The notes beneath the pieces were generated by a model. That model was not told where the DNA came from, searched no databases, and saw only the letters and a list, made by a program, of their open reading frames with translations. The position numbers and the translations under genes were made by a program. Of a stretch of DNA of 64,000 nucleotides, positions 60,612 to 64,000 are shown in pieces; position 1 is the stretch's first letter; each line of letters opens with the position of its first letter. The stretch spans positions 2,666,001 through 2,730,000 of the forward strand of contig NZ_CP022752.1 in the NCBI RefSeq assembly GCF_002263515.1, read 5' to 3'. Origin of the DNA: Actinopolyspora erythraea (GTDB lineage: Bacteria; Actinomycetota; Actinomycetes; Mycobacteriales; Pseudonocardiaceae).

Positions 60612-60985
60612 GCGCGTCCCCGGATCCCACGGTCGGGTGAACAACCGACCCAGCCATCACACGCCCGGTCGATCAGCTCACAGTTTCCCAGGTCACCACC
60701 GATTCTGCCGACCCACCGCGGCGGGCGCACACCGATGTCGGACCAACGCCGGCTGCTCCCCGGAACAACCGGACGGTGACCGGGACTTCCCTCCGCGCCG
60801 TCAGGAACGGCCGGAGCACCGCCCTGGCAACGTTCGGTGCACCATCCGCTCAGCCACCTCCTCGACCGGAACGCGTTCCGCGCGGTCCGCCCCGCCCGGT
60901 ATCTCGACCGCCGAGCGTCCGTGCGGTGACGACGTCATCCTCGTGAACGACGCGTGGCCCCCCGCGCGGCGACGACCTACGCGGC
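60612..60985. other. Intergenic, no supported gene
   Basis: About 370 bp between the reductase and the HisF-like gene. No frame holds convincing coding. The direct repeat CTACGCGG at 60981-60997 lies at the end of the HisF-like gene. The reductase promoter should be at the left edge. Confidence 0.3.
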
Positions 60986-61759
60986 CTACGCGGCGTTCTT
61001 GGGATCGCGCGTCAACGGCTGATCATGGACCTCGTTCAACGGAACACGCCCTTCGTGCAACATCTTGTTGGCGAGAACGTAGGTCGCGCTTCCCTCCGCG
61101 AGGCCGTCGTGAAGGTGATCGACCGATCCCGCTCCCCCGGACGCGATGACGGGAACCCCCGCTTTCTCGGCCACCGTCCTGGTGAGCACGTGGTCGTATC
61201 CCGTACCCGTGCCCTCGCGGTCCACGCTGTTGGCCAGGATCAGACGTATCCCCAGCCTCACCAGGTAGCGAGCGAACTCGGAAACCTCGCTGCCCGTCGA
61301 TACCTGCCCGCCGTGGACGTAGGCGATCCTGCCCCGGTCATCGGTTCGGGAGTTGACAACGCCCATCATGTGGTCCGGACCGACGACCCGGGCCGTTTCG
61401 GCGACGAGGTCGGGGGACTCGACCACGGCGGTGCTGACCGAAACCGCCCGCGCCCCCTCCGCCACCAGGCGCGCGGCGTCCTCGGAGCTCCGGAGCTTGC
61501 CGTTGGCCATGGAAACGAGCGCATCGATGTTCCACTCACGCGCCGTCGCGACGAGCGGGAGGATCGACCGCATGTCACTCCACCCGTCGGAGACGTCGAA
61601 GAACACCCTCCTTATCCCGATACCGGTGTAAGAACGCACTATCTGCAGCGGATCCCACGGGTCGTCGAGCCCGGGCATGAGAGCCGGAGTCGTCGCCCTG
61701 CCGCCCTCGATGTCGACACAGGGAATCAGGAAATCCGTCAATCTGGCGGTGTAATTCAT
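60986..61759 (-). CDS. HisF-like TIM barrel with altered catalytic residues
   Basis: 257 residues from ATG 61759, with AAAGGTG upstream, about the size of imidazole-glycerol-phosphate synthase subunit HisF. The overall match is clear: FLIPCVDIEGGRATTP, AVSVSTAVVESPDLVAETAR, LANSVDREGTGTGYD and PVIASGGAGSVDHL. The first catalytic Asp (Asp16) is kept, but the second (Asp130 in Thermotoga HisF) is Asn136 in GVVNSRTDD, the gate Lys19 is Thr24, and the first phosphate loop GGGI is replaced by MANGK. Normal histidine biosynthesis is therefore unlikely. It is the last gene of a tight three-gene unit with an FAD enzyme and a TenA-fold protein, suggesting a specialised metabolite. No HisH partner is seen. 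Confidence 0.8.
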   Translation of the reverse strand: MNYTARLTDFLIPCVDIEGGRATTPALMPGLDDPWDPLQIVRSYTGIGIRRVFFDVSDGWSDMRSILPLVATAREWNIDALVSMANGKLRSSEDAARLVAEGARAVSVSTAVVESPDLVAETARVVGPDHMMGVVNSRTDDRGRIAYVHGGQVSTGSEVSEFARYLVRLGIRLILANSVDREGTGTGYDHVLTRTVAEKAGVPVIASGGAGSVDHLHDGLAEGSATYVLANKMLHEGRVPLNEVHDQPLTRDPKNAA

Positions 61760-61765
61760 TCGATT

Positions 61766-63031
61766 TCACCTTTTCTCGTCGAGAAGCCTTCCCAAACGGG
61801 GACTACGCGGCGCCAGGGACCGAGCGACGTCGACAGCGGACCGCACAGTCGTCTCCTGCGAGTCGAGTCCGGCCGTGTAGTGCCCCGCGAAATACAACGA
61901 ACCCTCTCCTTGCCGCTCGGCGAGCCGCCGCTGTGCCGTGAACACTTCGGACACCGGCAACAACTGGTCGAACTCCTCACGCCCGAGAAGCACACGTGGT
62001 TTCGACGGCCGGTGCGTGAGTTGGCTCTTGAACACGTCGGCCCCGTTGATCGGGCCGTACCAGGTGCTGGTCTCACCCCAGCCGTCGTGGATCGAGACGT
62101 TGTTGGTCGACCAGTGCTCCGTCCTGGCTGGCATGTACACCGGATCCCGGTGCAGTCCGTACTCCACCCTCCGGTAGGGAAAACTCCCCAGGATTCCGCG
62201 CAGGGACTCCGCCCCGGCGAGTGAGGAGAGCACGCACTCGGACACCGGCGGTGGCGCGGCGAAGACCACCGCGTCGACCGTCGATCTGCCGGCCACGGAA
62301 TCGACCAATTCGTACCGCTGACCGTCGCGGAGTACGTTTTCGACGGTCACTCCCGTACGGATTTCCGCCGAGCACAGGTCGGCGGCCATCGACCACACCA
62401 CGCTCTCCAACCCGCCGCGGAGGTTCTCGGTGCTCGGTGCGGCCTCGCTGGAGTCCCCACCGAGGAAGAAGGCCGTGGCCGCTCTGGCGGAGAGCTCGTC
62501 CGCTTCGGCCAGCGAACACCCGAACAGGCTGCTCGGCAGGCAGCGCAGGACGTCGCGGGTCCCTTCGTCGGCGATCCCGCTCTCCTCCAGTAGCTCCGCC
62601 AGGGGAGTTCGCCAGTCCCGGTCCCGCTCCTCCCACTCCATAGCTACCCGCAGAAACCGCGAGAGGCAGTCCCAGTACCCGCCGAGCACCGGGCTGCGCG
62701 ACCATCCGGTGTCCGGCGCGTGCGGCCCGACCAGCAGTGGTTCGCTCGGGTCGTTCCGCAGTATCGTTCTCGAACCGGGCACCGCTACCAGGTCCTCGGC
62801 GCCGAAACCGAGCACGCGAAGGAGTCGGGCGTGCAACGGGTATTCCTCGTCCGAGACCTCCTGGGTACCGAGATCGAACCAGTGGTGTTGGCCCCGGAGC
62901 ACCATCCCCCTGGAACGAGCGTTGCCACCGAGCTCTCCGCGTGACTCGAACAGGACCGTTTCGTGAGTGCCGTCCAGTAGCCAGGCGGCGAGGACTCCGG
63001 CCATCCCCCCGCCGATGATTCCTACTCGCAC
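61766..63031 (-). CDS. FAD-dependent amine-oxidase-like oxidoreductase
   Basis: 421 residues from GTG 63031, with AAAGGGGG five bases upstream; the open frame reaches back to 63097 but that part overlaps the preceding gene. The dinucleotide site is VRVGIIGGGMAGVLAAWLLD, followed by VLFESRGELGGNARSRGM and RGQHHWFDLGTQEV; the C-terminal FAD motif is SLYFAGHYTAGLDSQETTVR. This is the NAD(P)-binding_8/amine oxidase fold seen in protoporphyrinogen oxidase-like, hydroxysqualene dehydroxylase-like and UDP-galactopyranose mutase-like enzymes; the substrate is unknown. The stop is 6 bp before the HisF-like start, so they are co-translated. Confidence 0.85.
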   Translation of the reverse strand: MRVGIIGGGMAGVLAAWLLDGTHETVLFESRGELGGNARSRGMVLRGQHHWFDLGTQEVSDEEYPLHARLLRVLGFGAEDLVAVPGSRTILRNDPSEPLLVGPHAPDTGWSRSPVLGGYWDCLSRFLRVAMEWEERDRDWRTPLAELLEESGIADEGTRDVLRCLPSSLFGCSLAEADELSARAATAFFLGGDSSEAAPSTENLRGGLESVVWSMAADLCSAEIRTGVTVENVLRDGQRYELVDSVAGRSTVDAVVFAAPPPVSECVLSSLAGAESLRGILGSFPYRRVEYGLHRDPVYMPARTEHWSTNNVSIHDGWGETSTWYGPINGADVFKSQLTHRPSKPRVLLGREEFDQLLPVSEVFTAQRRLAERQGEGSLYFAGHYTAGLDSQETTVRSAVDVARSLAPRSPRLGRLLDEKR

Positions 63032-63093
63032 CTGAACCCCCTTTTTCGGTCGTAGTGGTGAGGTGGCCGCGATGGGCGGACACCCCTCACGGC

Positions 63094-63759
63094 TCACCGG
63101 TCGGCGGCCGCTCGCCAGAACTGACCGATGCTCTCCTCCAGCAGACGTGCCTGGAAGAGGGCTTCCTCCGGATCGTCGCCGCGGCGCAGGCCGTCCTCGA
63201 CGGTCTCGGTCGCCATCCGCATCAACGTGTCGGAATGCCCTCCCTCGTAGTACGTGCGGAACTCGGCGGGGACGTCGACACCGGAATCATCGAGCACACC
63301 CGCGAGAATGTCGGCGCATCCGGAGAAGTACACGGTCATGTCGGTGTGCAGCGCCAGCGCGCCCGCGGTTTGGCTCCCGTTGAGCGCGATCCAGGACAAC
63401 GTTCCGTTGAAGGCGTAGGTGGCCAGTTCGCTGGGCCACCTGCGTACGTCGGATTCGTCCATCCCGAGCGAACGCGCGCATTCCATCAGTTTCGGCTGAG
63501 CACCGGATACCAGTTCCGTCAGCTTCGCGTAGAGATCGACGTTGGGGCGATGCGGAAACCGCGCGATGAGCGCACCGTAGGCGGTGAGCTCGGCGTGATG
63601 CGCCTTTTCCTCCACCGCCACCAGGCGTCGGAGGTGTTCGAACTCCAGGCTCCCCTCGCGCAGTCGGTCGAGCATCGCGTTGCCGACCGGGCGCGCGTCG
63701 CGGAGCTCCCGCAACCGATCGACCAGTTCCTGGGCCGTGGTGGACGTCGTTGTCGTCAT
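63094..63759 (-). CDS. TenA/heme-oxygenase-fold protein
   Basis: 221 residues, mostly helical, of the TenA/heme-oxygenase-like superfamily. Candidate metal-ligand residues fall on the expected helices: HLRRLVAVEEKAHHAELTAY, ALALHTDMTVYFSGCADIL and RTYYEGGHSDTLMRMATETV. These E-x-x-H, His and Glu/His groups would suit either a cofactor-binding TenA enzyme or a diiron oxygenase (HDO) of the kind found in nitro- and N-hydroxy-metabolite pathways. It is the first gene of the minus-strand unit that continues with the FAD enzyme (62 bp) and the HisF-like protein. The exact reaction is unknown. Confidence 0.7.
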   Translation of the reverse strand: MTTTTSTTAQELVDRLRELRDARPVGNAMLDRLREGSLEFEHLRRLVAVEEKAHHAELTAYGALIARFPHRPNVDLYAKLTELVSGAQPKLMECARSLGMDESDVRRWPSELATYAFNGTLSWIALNGSQTAGALALHTDMTVYFSGCADILAGVLDDSGVDVPAEFRTYYEGGHSDTLMRMATETVEDGLRRGDDPEEALFQARLLEESIGQFWRAAADR

Positions 63760-64000
63760 CGTCTTCCCCTCCGCCGTTTTGTGCCCCTCGGCTGATTCGC
63801 GGGACGTTCAGAGGCGCGCCTGGTGCCCGGACAAAATCTCCGGAACGAAGCGGTTCCGCTTCCGGAACTCCGGAACTGCCTCATTCACTGTCACCACTCG
63901 CACTGTGCTTTCCGGACCTGACGCCGAACTGACAGGTCACTGACACATGATCCGGATTCGCCCGCACTGCCGTGCTCATCGTGGAGTCAGCGAATTGTCA
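63760..64000. promoter_or_regulatory. Upstream region of the TenA/FAD/HisF-like unit
   Basis: About 240 bp to the window edge without a clear gene. GAGGGGAAGA lies just upstream of the TenA-like start. The repeated TTCCGGAACTCCGGAACT (63868-63886) is a tandem TCCGGAAC pair that could be a regulator site for the minus-strand unit. No certain promoter boxes were found. Confidence 0.35.

Overview
The window is about 68% GC actinobacterial DNA. Several things point to a Pseudonocardiales-type actinomycete (Actinopolyspora or Saccharopolyspora-like is my guess, not proven): many GTG starts, AGGAGG-type ribosome sites, acidic secreted proteins, a Streptomyces-type amylase and LacI-regulated sugar operons. 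The exception is roughly 3.6-8.7 kb, which is strikingly AT-rich and looks acquired. No rRNA, tRNA, CRISPR array or replication origin was recognised.

Layout. (1) 0-2.4 kb: a gene tail, then a divergent aldo/keto reductase and LysR regulator. (2) 2.4-18.9 kb: a polymorphic-toxin locus on the minus strand. A secreted LamG/DNRLRE protein and a 1,926-residue RHS/YD-repeat protein form a two-gene operon. The RHS protein ends in a colicin-D-like nuclease tip and is followed, with an ATGA overlap, by its probable immunity gene. Downstream lies a graveyard: nested IS5-type elements, a Cys-rich CPCC protein, an orphan small protein, an IS630 scrap, a DUF4265 protein and at least two broken genes. (3) 19-27 kb: Nudix hydrolase, receiver-like/PIG-L deacetylase fusion, an arsenic island (arsR, acr3, arsC and divergent cadI/arsI) and an NB-ARC ATPase with an apparent frameshift. 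(4) 27-29.4 kb: secreted GH13 alpha-amylase and a small secreted peptidoglycan-binding protein. (5) 30-44 kb: an ABC-importer operon with two Gfo/Idh/MocA dehydrogenases, a PmoA-like (DUF6807) protein and a cupin, then a LacI regulator, and a divergent operon with a DUF993 aldolase-like protein, a TIM-barrel sugar isomerase/epimerase and a glycerate kinase. (6) 44-58 kb: the L-rhamnose block: Tat-exported PL26-type exo-rhamnogalacturonan lyase, rhamnose mutarotase, MFS importer, second LacI regulator, rhamnose isomerase, bifunctional rhamnulose-1-phosphate aldolase/lactaldehyde dehydrogenase, rhamnulokinase and lactate-oxidising LutABC. (7) 58-60.6 kb: a secreted parallel beta-helix protein behind a near-consensus promoter and a perfect LacI-type operator, then a RibD-C/DHFR-like reductase. 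(8) 61-64 kb: a three-gene minus-strand operon of a catalytically altered HisF-like barrel, an FAD amine-oxidase-like enzyme and a TenA/heme-oxygenase-fold protein, which may be the end of an unrecognised biosynthetic cluster.

How the genes work together. The rhamnose block reads as one route: pectic rhamnogalacturonan is cut outside the cell, rhamnose is imported, mutarotated, isomerised, phosphorylated and cleaved to DHAP and L-lactaldehyde, which is oxidised to L-lactate and then by LutABC to pyruvate. The 30-44 kb block looks like a second pathway with its own regulator; its substrate cannot be read from the sequence, but oxidation, isomerisation, a possible aldol cleavage and glycerate phosphorylation are suggested. 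Three operator types (GAAAGCGCTTTC, ATGAAACGTTTCAT, TGGTAAGCGCTTACCA) imply at least two and perhaps three LacI regulators dividing control of this carbohydrate island.
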